NCBI GenBank assembly: GCA_947259915.1
Contig: CAMYOC010000040.1
Coordinates: forward strand, 1 to 64,000
From: an uncultured Gammaproteobacteria bacterium
GTDB lineage: Bacteria > Pseudomonadota > Gammaproteobacteria > Steroidobacterales > XN24
Length of the DNA: 64,000 bases
Direction: 5' to 3'
In this document: positions 35,801 to 42,774 of the stretch, piece by piece
Position numbering within the stretch: position 1 is the stretch's first letter
Layout: each line of letters opens with the position of its first letter
Made by a program: the position numbers and the translations under genes
Notes under the pieces: generated by a model
What the model was told of the DNA's origin: nothing
What the model saw: the letters and a program-made list of their open reading frames with translations, nothing else
The model's database searches: none

Positions 35801-36257
35801 GTTGCAGGTCCGCGATACCCTGCGCCATGCCGCGCGCAGCTCGGATCTGATCATCCGTTGGGGTGGCGACGAATTCCTGGTGATCGCCAGACATACCGAC
35901 GCTGACGAAGCGGAAGAGCTCGCCGAGCGGATCCGCAGCCGAATCGCCGACCGGATCATGGTGCTGGACGACGGCACCGTGGTGAAGACGACCTGTTCGG
36001 TGGGTTTCGCCTGCTACCCGTTCCTGCGCGAGCAGGCCGGACGGCTGGCCTGGGAGCAGGTCATGGCCGTGGCCGACCGCGCCATGTACATGGCCAAGGA
36101 GAGCCGCAACGCCTGGGTCGGCCTGATCAGCACCCCCGAGACCGAGAACGTCGACAACCTGTTCGAGAGCATCGAGAGCGATCCCGACCTGATGATCGAA
36201 GGCGGCGCTCTCGAGATCCGCAGTTCCGAGCCCCGCCAGATGGCGACCGTAGCCTGA
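32889..36257 (+). CDS. Two-component-type beta-propeller sensor with active GGDEF (diguanylate cyclase)
   Basis: The preferred ATG at 32889 follows AGGGAGC; an ATG at 32853 overlaps the protease stop. The protein has an N-terminal signal anchor and 13 visible Reg_prop repeats of the type LWVGTxxGGLNRxDPxTG at about 60-760 (two seven-bladed propellers). A Y_Y_Y domain follows (FDQAWVDAGNRRRVTYTNLA), then a TM helix (AAYFAYAVAALLLVLWIWMA), a coiled coil and a GGDEF domain. The GGDEF motif is intact at residues 992-996, with an RxxD inhibitory site (RSSD) five residues before it. Most such sensors end in a histidine kinase; this one makes c-di-GMP. The ligand is unknown. It lies between two YIWTDG proteases, 16 bp before the second. 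Confidence 0.93.
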   Translation: MTMQVIDSIYGITGVARTTAGRWPGLATALGMLATAMFLFGAPLDQAHGQQTEAQPMRFEGFGQAEGLSQNTVLSIVQDASGFMWFGTENGLNRYDGYTFTAFRRETMNPGSLTSDFVFDVAEGPNGDLWIATDGGGLALRRKETGNFRVYRHDPALTGSLASNNIRAVSMAEDGVLWVGHQRAGLDRFEVASGRITHFRHNPADPASLNSDSVFAVHVDRAGEVWVGTDAGLNRLNPASGRVTRYQHDPSIAGSLSNDLVRTIVADEAGTLWIGTKGGGLNRFDPETERFTVFRNDPADPRSLSNDRVWALLEDDSGRFWVGTSAGLNLFDRATGDFQRYHRETTDADSLGDDHVRSLFQDRSGMLWVGTQHAGVFKWNPRSWSMGHVKPTATNDGLSAGNVMAFAESTDGTLWVGTFGGGLNAIDSATGKVRRLQHDPALAESLGDDRVMSLAIGKNGHLWIGTMTDGLNRLDPNTGRILRYRHDAEDPASLAANGIMALFADREGRLWIGTFGAGVDRLDNDGSGFVHFPHDPADPTSLSSPRATSFAQDASGAVWIGTDGGGLNRWDPVTGNFDVFRHNPLDQSSLSADTVYSLYVDADNQVWVGTRGGGLDRVLISPRHPGLVRFSNYSQVDGLSNDVIYGIQGDDLGNLWLSTNFGLNRFNPTTGEVKRFHRSHGLQAEEFNFGAHFRSRDGELFFGGANGFNHFYPGSLPLNATAPSLKLTGFDVLNKPVATEQPYQLLDAVELGYRDDVLTLEFAALDFTAPAENQYQYLLEGFDQAWVDAGNRRRVTYTNLAAGSYVFRAKASNSDGVWSEDQLRLSVTVAPSPWESPAAYFAYAVAALLLVLWIWMAQRRRMLRKEAYSRQLEAEVDARTQELAERNEELRSVNGQLAEASLTDPLTGLRNRRYLYEEASKDVDLVRRRYQESTAATSKPRTTDMVFLMVDLDHFKPINDSHGHAAGDEVLLQVRDTLRHAARSSDLIIRWGGDEFLVIARHTDADEAEELAERIRSRIADRIMVLDDGTVVKTTCSVGFACYPFLREQAGRLAWEQVMAVADRAMYMAKESRNAWVGLISTPETENVDNLFESIESDPDLMIEGGALEIRSSEPRQMATVA

Positions 36258-36273
36258 GACTGGGAGAAACAGG

Positions 36274-38028
36274 ATGAAACTCAATAACAGAAATTCGAAG
36301 TTCTCCTCGCTGGTGTTAGGCGCCTTGGCATTGATCGGCCTGTTTCACGTGAACACCATGCCCGGTCAGGAAGCCGCCGGGGAGCGCAGCAGCTACATCG
36401 TTCAGGGCGCCAGCCTGCCGGCCGTGAAGGCGTTGGTCCAGGCGCGGGGCGGCGAGATTACCCATGAACTTGGCGTCATCGAGGCGGTGGCGGCTGAGCT
36501 GACCCCCAGCCAGCTGGCCGCGCTTCGCGACAACGACGCGATCCGCAAGGTTTATGGCAATGGCACGGTCGAGACGGCCGGCAAGCCAAGCGATAAGGGC
36601 AAAGGCGACTCCGGCGGGAGCGACTCCGGATCCGAGGGGACAGGCAATGAAGTGCTGGAAACAAACTTTCCCACGTTGACCAATGCCGACGATGTCCACG
36701 CGCTCGGCATCACCGGCGAGGGCATTGGCATCGCCGTGCTGGACACCGGTCTGTGGAAGCACGAAGGGATTACGCTGGATCCATACGGCAGCGTGCGCCT
36801 TAAGGCGGCCTATAACGCGATCAACGACACAGTGATAAGGAAGCCCCTCAATGGCGGCGACTTGGGTGGTCATGGCACCCACGTGGCGAGCATCGCCGTC
36901 TCCACCCTGGTGACCGACGCCGGGAAGTACAACGGCATCGCGCCCGGCGCACATCTGGTCTCGGTGCAGGCTTTCGGCCCTAACGGCCAGGGCACCTACG
37001 CCGACGTCATTCGCGCCATCGACTGGGTGGTGGCCAACAAGTCGAAGCACCAGATCCGGATCCTCAATCTGTCCTTCAGCGCCGAGCCGCGCTCGCACTA
37101 TTGGGATGACCCGATCAACCAGGCGGTCATGGTGGCTTGGCAGAAGGAAATCTTCGTGGTGGCGGCGGCCGGCAACCGGGGCCCCGGCTCCATGACCATC
37201 GGCGTGCCGGGCAACGTGCCGTACGTAATGACCGTTGGCGCCATGACCGACAGCTTTACGCCGGCCGATGGCGCCGACGACAAGCTGGCCACGTTCTCCT
37301 CCGCCGGACCGACCTACGAAGGCTTCGTCAAGCCCGAGGTGGTGGCGCCGGGCGGCCACATGCTTGGCCTGATGGATAAGTATGATTCCCAGCTCGCGCT
37401 GGACTATCCGGAATTCCATTACGGTGGCAAGTACTTTGAAATGTCCGGCACGTCCCAGGCCACCGCCGTGGTCTCCGGCATCGCCGCCCTGGCCCTGCAG
37501 GCCGAGGCCTGGCGCTCCGTGGACGAACTCAAGTGCAAGATCCTGTCGGCCGCCAAGCCGGCGGTGAACCAGGACGGCAGCCTGGCCTACAGCATCTTCC
37601 AGCAAGGCGCCGGACTGGTGGACGCCTATGAGGCAGTCATGAACCAGACGGTGGACTGCGCCAACCGCGGCCTGCACATCGACAACGATATCGACGGCTA
37701 CCAGCACTTCGGCGGCCGCGCCAACCAGAACCCGGACGGCAGCTACTACCTGATGGGCATGGACGGCTACATCTGGACCGATGGCGGTGTGGGCACCGAA
37801 GGATACATCTGGACGGACGGATACGTCTGGACGGACGGCTACGTCTGGACCGATTCCTATCTCTGGACGGACGGATCGGTCAACGCGAATGGCTACATCT
37901 GGACCGACGGTTATGTCTGGACGGACGGCTACATCTGGACCGACAGCAACGTAAGCATTGGCGGCTACATCTGGACCGATGCGCTGACCGAGATGGCCAC
38001 CATGAGCAGCTGGGTCGATCCCGAGTAA
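36274..38028 (+). CDS. S8 (subtilisin-like) secreted protease with nine spaced YIWTDG repeats
   Basis: The 584-residue protein has a signal-peptide-like start (SSLVLGALALIGLFHV) and an I9-like propeptide (SYIVQGASLPAVKALV, GGEITHEL). A Gly/Ser-rich hinge (KGDSGGSDSGSEG) precedes an intact triad: Asp157 (AVLDTGLW), His200 (GGHGTHVAS) and Ser394 (MSGTSQATAVVSG). The linker HFGGRANQNPDGSYYLMGMD leads into nine YIWTD units. Unlike the first protease, blocks are split by seven-residue spacers (GGVGTEG, GSVNANG, SNVSIGG). There is no lipobox, so it is probably periplasmic or released. It is the third gene of the operon, 16 bp after the sensor and 10 bp before the next protease. Confidence 0.93.
   Translation: MKLNNRNSKFSSLVLGALALIGLFHVNTMPGQEAAGERSSYIVQGASLPAVKALVQARGGEITHELGVIEAVAAELTPSQLAALRDNDAIRKVYGNGTVETAGKPSDKGKGDSGGSDSGSEGTGNEVLETNFPTLTNADDVHALGITGEGIGIAVLDTGLWKHEGITLDPYGSVRLKAAYNAINDTVIRKPLNGGDLGGHGTHVASIAVSTLVTDAGKYNGIAPGAHLVSVQAFGPNGQGTYADVIRAIDWVVANKSKHQIRILNLSFSAEPRSHYWDDPINQAVMVAWQKEIFVVAAAGNRGPGSMTIGVPGNVPYVMTVGAMTDSFTPADGADDKLATFSSAGPTYEGFVKPEVVAPGGHMLGLMDKYDSQLALDYPEFHYGGKYFEMSGTSQATAVVSGIAALALQAEAWRSVDELKCKILSAAKPAVNQDGSLAYSIFQQGAGLVDAYEAVMNQTVDCANRGLHIDNDIDGYQHFGGRANQNPDGSYYLMGMDGYIWTDGGVGTEGYIWTDGYVWTDGYVWTDSYLWTDGSVNANGYIWTDGYVWTDGYIWTDSNVSIGGYIWTDALTEMATMSSWVDPE
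37768..37980 (+). repeat. Nine YIWTD units in blocks separated by seven-residue spacers
   Basis: The 213-bp array has Y(I/V/L)WTD units arranged 1, 4, 3 and 1, separated by GGVGTEG, GSVNANG and SNVSIGG. The spacers end in Gly before Tyr and keep the frame. The pattern shows that the aromatic-Trp-Thr-Asp core, not strict hexad spacing, is conserved. Confidence 0.93.
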
Positions 38029-38038
38029 GAGGTCAGAC

Positions 38039-40666
38039 ATGATTAGACGCAAGACAAAACTCATCGGCATCGGCGCCTGTGTCATGGCGGCTGCCGGTCT
38101 GGCCACGCTCGTGGCGCAATCCTTGCCGGACCGGGGTGCGGCGCCTGCAGCCATTCCGTCCGAAGCCTGGCGCGGGACTGATGCATACCCCGACGCGAAG
38201 CCGGTGCTGTCGACCCGTGATGATCAGGCCTCGAAACCGACGCTGGCAGGCGGCGACCAGGTCGATTCATCCGCTGCGCGCGAAGGCGCGGAACAGCGCT
38301 TCGCACCTGCAGCCAGGACGGCCATCCGAAATTATGCTGCGGCCACTCCGGCCGCCCCTGAGACCGCCGGCAGCGACGCCCGGATCCGCACCGACGCGGC
38401 CGGCAGCGACCGCCCCGGGCGTTACAGTCGACTGAGCGCGAATGCCGCCGCCCTGGCCCGGGCAGGCGGCGAAGACATGGTCGAGGTCGTCGTGGCCTAT
38501 GAGGCTGCACCAGACGCGCAAGAGGCCGAACGCGTCAGCCTGCTTGGCGGCGACCGGCAGCGAGGCTTTGCGAATTTGCGCATGAAGACTTTGCGCGTTC
38601 CCGCCAGTCAGCTCGAGACCCTGAGTCTGGGCGCGGGCGTGAAGTTTGTGGCCACCGACGAGCCGGTTGCGACCGCGTCCGTCTCCGCGCGCGAGACTGC
38701 ACTGCTGCCGCAGCCCGGCTCGCCATACCACTTTGCGGTCGCGCCAAATGTCGGCATTGCGGTGCTGGATTCCGGCGTCGCCCAACACGATGACATGAAT
38801 CTGGTTAAGCAGGTGAATATCATCCCGCCGGCCACGCGGACCGTGAACGAGGGCCGTGCCGAGGGATCGCTGCAGGCGCTTTACATCTTTGACGAAGGCA
38901 ACGGGTCGACCGTGTTTGACCGCGCCAGCGGCGACGACGCGTTGCACCTGGCCATGGAGAATCCTGATCGGGTCGCATGGCAAGACAGCGATGCTAACGT
39001 GCATAGCCCGACGCGGATCTCCAACAGTCAGGATAACAATCGTATCTACCAGGCCTGTACGGCCAGCAACGAGCTGACGGTCGAAGCGTGGATCACCCCG
39101 GGCTACACCGAGCAGGGAGGACCGGCGAGGATCGTGACGCTGTCGAAGGATTCTGGTAACCGCAACTTCACCCTGGGTCAGGATGGCAGCCGTTTCCAGT
39201 TCCGTGTGCGCACCACCAGCAATGGCAACAATGGCACCTATACGATGTTGACCAGCGCCTCTGGTAGCGTGGCGACGTCGACCCAGCACGTGGTCGCAGT
39301 GCGCGACGCAGCCGGCAATGCGTCGCTATACGTCGACGGACAGCTGGTCGACAGCGAGTACATCGGCGGTAATTTTGGCAACTGGAACCCGTACTATGAT
39401 CTGGCGCTGGGCAACGAATTCTCCACTGCCAGCACGACCACCGATCGGGACTGGCGTGGTAATTATCACAGCGTGGCAGTTTATTGCCGGGCCCTGAGCG
39501 CGACTGAGGTGGGCAGCAATTACGCGGCCGGGCATGAGGCGCTCGAGACCGATCGGGACCCCTACGGCCACGGCACACATGTAGCGGGGATCGCCGGCGG
39601 TGACGGTGCCTTGTCTGGTGGCGCGTATGGCGGTTTTGCCCCCGGAGCCAGCGTGTTTTCGCTGCGCGTGATGGACGAACTCGGCCGCGGCTTTACTTCG
39701 GACGTGATCGCCGGTCTGGATTGGGTGCTGAGCCACGCCGAGACCGAGAACATACGCGTCGTCAATATGTCGTTGGGCAAGGCGGTTACGGAAAGCGCCG
39801 CCACCGACCTGCTGGTAATGGCCGTCGAGCAGGTCTGGGATGCGGGCATTGTGGTGGTCGCCTCGGCCGGTAACTACGGCCGCGACGGGTCGATGACGAT
39901 AACCAGCCCCGGAATCTCGCCGAAGGTCATCACCGTCGGCTCGCTCACCGACAAGGGCACTGGCTTCGACTATAGCGACGATTTCGTCTCCACGTTCTCA
40001 TCCACTGGCCCGACCCTGATCGATCATTATCTGAAGCCGGATCTGCTCGCGCCGGGTAACCGACTCGTTGCACCGATGCCGGCTGCGGCGAGGATGAGGG
40101 TTGATCTGCCGGGCCGCGCGCCGGCCTGTGGGAACGGCTGTAGTAACCGCTATCTGGAGATTTCCGGGACCAGCATGGCCGCCGGCGTCGTATCCGGTGC
40201 TGCCGCCCTGATGCTGACCCAGGACCCGGCCCTGACCCCGGCCACGGTCAAAGCCCGACTGATGCGCTCGGCGCGCAAGATCGACGGTGATGCCACGGCA
40301 ACCGGGGCCGGTGTAATTGATGTGGCGGCCGCGCTGGCGGAAACCGGCCACGTCGCTGGCCAGGCCCTGTCGCCGAAGATGGTGCGCTCCGAGGCCGAGG
40401 CGGGAATCCTGATCGAGGACACGGCCCAGCTGTGGGGCGACGCGGCCTGGTCGGCGGGTTACATCTGGACCGATGGTTTTATCTGGACCGACGGGTACGT
40501 ACGGGCTGACGGTTACATCTGGACCGACGGTTACATCTGGACCGACGGTTACATCTGGACCGACGGCTACATCTGGACCGACGGCTATATCTGGACTGAC
40601 GCGGTGCGCGACATGGATCCGCTGTACGGTACCAGCGCACAAAGCAGCGGGCTGAACGATGATTGA
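38039..40666 (+). CDS. S8 protease with a LamG-like domain inserted in the catalytic domain and eight YIWTDG repeats
   Basis: The 875-residue protein has a signal sequence (IGIGACVMAAAGLATLVAQ), a low-complexity Ala/Asp region and a propeptide-like domain (MVEVVVAYEAAPDAQEAERV). The catalytic Asp is 244 (AVLDSGVAQHDD) but the His only comes at 511 (GHGTHVAGI), with Ser712 (SGTSMAAGVVSG). In between, residues about 280-500 form a concanavalin/LamG-like beta-sandwich (LYIFDEGNGSTVFDRASGDD, LTVEAWITPGY, LYVDGQLV). The array at 40460-40600 has eight units, one degenerate (YVRADG). It is the last gene of the operon and a terminator follows. The catalytic core is more distant from the other two. 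Confidence 0.92.
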   Translation: MIRRKTKLIGIGACVMAAAGLATLVAQSLPDRGAAPAAIPSEAWRGTDAYPDAKPVLSTRDDQASKPTLAGGDQVDSSAAREGAEQRFAPAARTAIRNYAAATPAAPETAGSDARIRTDAAGSDRPGRYSRLSANAAALARAGGEDMVEVVVAYEAAPDAQEAERVSLLGGDRQRGFANLRMKTLRVPASQLETLSLGAGVKFVATDEPVATASVSARETALLPQPGSPYHFAVAPNVGIAVLDSGVAQHDDMNLVKQVNIIPPATRTVNEGRAEGSLQALYIFDEGNGSTVFDRASGDDALHLAMENPDRVAWQDSDANVHSPTRISNSQDNNRIYQACTASNELTVEAWITPGYTEQGGPARIVTLSKDSGNRNFTLGQDGSRFQFRVRTTSNGNNGTYTMLTSASGSVATSTQHVVAVRDAAGNASLYVDGQLVDSEYIGGNFGNWNPYYDLALGNEFSTASTTTDRDWRGNYHSVAVYCRALSATEVGSNYAAGHEALETDRDPYGHGTHVAGIAGGDGALSGGAYGGFAPGASVFSLRVMDELGRGFTSDVIAGLDWVLSHAETENIRVVNMSLGKAVTESAATDLLVMAVEQVWDAGIVVVASAGNYGRDGSMTITSPGISPKVITVGSLTDKGTGFDYSDDFVSTFSSTGPTLIDHYLKPDLLAPGNRLVAPMPAAARMRVDLPGRAPACGNGCSNRYLEISGTSMAAGVVSGAAALMLTQDPALTPATVKARLMRSARKIDGDATATGAGVIDVAAALAETGHVAGQALSPKMVRSEAEAGILIEDTAQLWGDAAWSAGYIWTDGFIWTDGYVRADGYIWTDGYIWTDGYIWTDGYIWTDGYIWTDAVRDMDPLYGTSAQSSGLNDD
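40460..40600 (+). repeat. Eight tandem YIWTDG units in the third protease
   Basis: There are 47 residues: YIWTDG, FIWTDG, the degenerate YVRADG, then five YIWTDG units with almost identical DNA (GGTTACATCTGGACCGAC). The homogeneity of the last five suggests recent expansion by slippage or unequal crossing-over. Confidence 0.94.
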
Positions 40667-40809
40667 ACCGAACACGGAGCCGGATCATACGGCCCTCAGT
40701 CGCGGAGTGTTCATCCGCTCCGGCTGATGTTGATCCGCCGCCGAATCTTCCGGACACGGAATCCCGACCAAAATCCGCGCGGCACCGAATCCCGACACAG
40801 ACTTCCACA

Positions 40810-40838
40810 CGACCGCGCAATGCGGTCGTACTTTTTTG
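40810..40838 (+). terminator. Rho-independent terminator of the protease operon
   Basis: Stem CGACCGC/GCGGTCG with loop GCAAT is followed by TACTTTTTTG. It lies about 145 bp after the third protease stop and marks the end of the four-gene operon. Confidence 0.85.
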
Positions 40839-40926
40839 TATGTGGTGCCAGCTGACGGAAATTCGGGCCGGCGCCCGACCAGGCGTCAGCAGCGGCGTTC
40901 AAGGCGTCGACTTAACCGCTGGATTA

Positions 40927-40942
40927 TGTGCGCTACGTCACA
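40927..40942. promoter_or_regulatory. Imperfect CRP-type site upstream of the sigma-54 activator
   Basis: TGTGCGCTACGTCACA differs from TGTGA-N6-TCACA by one base. Its left flank (ATTATGTG) is the same as that of the site at 31032. It starts 179 nt before the GTG of the activator gene. One mismatch makes this weaker than the other two sites. Confidence 0.5.
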
Positions 40943-41105
40943 CCCCACCGTGACTCGTTCGCGAAGGAAGTGCGCCCCGGTTCGAGCGCAATCACGTGTA
41001 ATGGGACCCATGCCGATGCGCAGTCGCCACGTCGAAAACGCAGCTCTGGAAAGACCAGGAGCAGCGGGCGAGCGCCAGGTGACCAGCTGAGGAAGGAACC
41101 GATCA

Positions 41106-42230
41106 GTGACCGCAATGGCGAAGAAAAAAGATGCAACGGTCGCGGCCGCCGAGAGCACCGGCCCGGACGACGGTGACACCGTCGCGAGCGGTCTGGAGAG
41201 TTCATCCGGAAATCCGTCTTGCGACGCCGCGACTCGGTACATGCCGACCGGCGAAACACCATGTATGAGCGCTGTCCGTCGCCTTATCGAACAGGTGGCC
41301 GGGGTCGACACCAACGTATTGATCACCGGCGAATCCGGCACCGGCAAGGAGTGGGCTGCGCGCAGCATCCACCATCTATCGCCGCGCTGCGAGCAACCGT
41401 TCGTCCCGGTCAATTGCGGCGCCATCCCCGCTGAGCTGATGGAGAGTGAGCTGTTCGGACACGAAAAGGGCTCGTTCACCGGCGCTATCGCATCGCGCGC
41501 AGGTCGTTTTGAAATGGCCGAGGGCGGCACGCTGTTTCTCGACGAGATCGGCGATATGAGTCTGCCGATGCAGGTCAAGCTGCTGCGGGTGCTGCAGGAG
41601 CGACAGTACGAGCGTGTCGGCAGCAACAGAAGCCGGCCCTGTGACGTGCGCATTGTGGCCGCGACGCACCGGAACCTGGAGGCGATGATCGCCGACGGCC
41701 GCTTCCGCGCAGACCTCTTTTACCGCCTGAATGTTTTTCCGATCGAGATGCCGGCGCTGAGGGATCGCATCGACGACCTCGGCCTGCTCGCCGCAAATAT
41801 CATGCAGCGGTGCGAGCGCTCCGGGCTCGATCCTGTTGAACTCACGCCGGGCGCGCTGCGTGTGCTGCGCGATAGTCCGTGGCCCGGCAATATCCGTGAG
41901 CTGGCCAACCTGCTGGAGCGGCTGTGCGTGCTCTACCCGGGAGGAACGGTCGATATCGGACAATTACCAGGCCGCTTTACCCGGAACGTGCAGATTCGTG
42001 ACTCGGACCGGCACACGCTGGAGGAGGCGCGGTCAACAGGACCGATGCCCCAGGACTTCGGACTGCCCGGACCCAATATGACGCTCAAGGATTATCTCGC
42101 CAGCATCGAACGGTCGTTGATTCTGCGGGCGCTGAACGAGAGCAACGGGGTCATCGCCGGTGCAGCACGTATTCTCAACGTACGGCGGACAACGCTGGTA
42201 GAGAAAATGAAAAAGTACCGGATCGGCTAG
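41106..42230 (+). CDS. Sigma-54-dependent activator (AAA+ and Fis-type HTH) without receiver domain
   Basis: The 374-residue protein opens with about 50 unstructured polar residues and goes directly into the AAA+ domain: Walker A GESGTGKE, the sigma-54 contact loop EKGSFTGA, Walker [13 protein letters not shown] and the sensor region [14 protein letters not shown] Fis-type HTH ends the protein ([20 protein letters not shown]). No N-terminal receiver, GAF or PAS domain is present, so it may be controlled by another protein or, like FleQ, by c-di-GMP at the AAA+ domain (inference). The GTG at 41106 has AGGAAGGA 7-8 nt upstream; an ATG lies nine bases later. It sits between two c-di-GMP loci. 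Confidence 0.9.
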   Translation: MTAMAKKKDATVAAAESTGPDDGDTVASGLESSSGNPSCDAATRYMPTGETPCMSAVRRLIEQVAGVDTNVLITGESGTGKEWAARSIHHLSPRCEQPFVPVNCGAIPAELMESELFGHEKGSFTGAIASRAGRFEMAEGGTLFLDEIGDMSLPMQVKLLRVLQERQYERVGSNRSRPCDVRIVAATHRNLEAMIADGRFRADLFYRLNVFPIEMPALRDRIDDLGLLAANIMQRCERSGLDPVELTPGALRVLRDSPWPGNIRELANLLERLCVLYPGGTVDIGQLPGRFTRNVQIRDSDRHTLEEARSTGPMPQDFGLPGPNMTLKDYLASIERSLILRALNESNGVIAGAARILNVRRTTLVEKMKKYRIG

Positions 42231-42290
42231 GGCATTCTGCTCGCCCGGTCCGTTTGAAGTGCTACGTCGCCGTTTCCTGCGGTCACCCTG

Positions 42291-42307
42291 CCGCTAACGG
42301 TTAGCGG
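42291..42307. other. Perfect palindrome between convergent genes
   Basis: CCGCTAACGGTTAGCGG is an 8-bp inverted repeat around one base. It lies between the 3' ends of the activator and HPt genes. There is no T-tract, so a protein-binding site or a weak bidirectional terminator are both possible. Confidence 0.5.
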
Positions 42308-42338
42308 CTGATAATTCCGCGGCGAGGCAGTCACCACC

Positions 42339-42359
42339 TGATAACTGATAACTGATAAC
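42339..42359. repeat. Three tandem copies of TGATAAC
   Basis: TGATAAC is repeated three times without gaps just before the end of the HPt gene on the other strand. It contains stop codons in several frames and lies in the convergent intergenic region. Confidence 0.7.
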
Positions 42360-42374
42360 TGGTTCCTCAGCCGC

Positions 42375-42761
42375 TCAGGCCGAGGCGGCGTGGTCGCCGT
42401 CGCCGGGCGGCTCCGATGACTCGATGCGTTCTGCCGCCAACGCAGTCAACGCCCGCTCGTGCTCGGCATGGATTTCCTCGAACAGGTTTGTTTCCTGTGC
42501 CAGGTCGCCCGCGCGGGCCTGTTCTTCCAGCTGTCGGCATAACTCCGACAGACGGCTCGCACCGAGATTCGCTGCGGCCGATTTGAACGTGTGGGCGTGG
42601 CGGCGTGTCTCGTCGATGTCGCCATCCTGCAACGCCCGATGCAACGCCTTGACCAGAGCGTCGGCATTACGACTATAGGTGTCGATAATCCGGGTCAGCA
42701 GATCCGGTTGCCCGGGACGCTGCAAGGCGCGGATGTTGTCCAGTGCGGTTTGATCCAGCAT
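42375..42761 (-). CDS. Stand-alone HPt phosphotransfer protein
   Basis: The 128-residue helical protein carries the HPt signature RRHAHTFKSAAANLGASRLS with phospho-His57. It has no catalytic domain, so it passes phosphate between receivers in a relay. The ATG at 42761 has AGGAG 8 nt upstream; an extended frame to 42821 would overlap the upstream gene without similarity. It follows the REC-GGDEF-EAL gene by 13 bp and is co-transcribed with it. The hybrid kinase at 25907 lacks exactly this domain, so the two may work together (inference). Confidence 0.9.
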   Translation of the reverse strand: MLDQTALDNIRALQRPGQPDLLTRIIDTYSRNADALVKALHRALQDGDIDETRRHAHTFKSAAANLGASRLSELCRQLEEQARAGDLAQETNLFEEIHAEHERALTALAAERIESSEPPGDGDHAASA

Positions 42762-42774
42762 ATCTGACTCCTGA

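Noticed and set aside
33861-38154. Very long minus-strand open frames opposite the sensor and protease genes (807 and 612 codons)
   Set aside because: They are shadows of the strongly coding plus strand in GC-rich DNA. Their translations are low in structure (VGPDVAVGPDVTV from the repeats) and match no family, while the plus strand has catalytic motifs.
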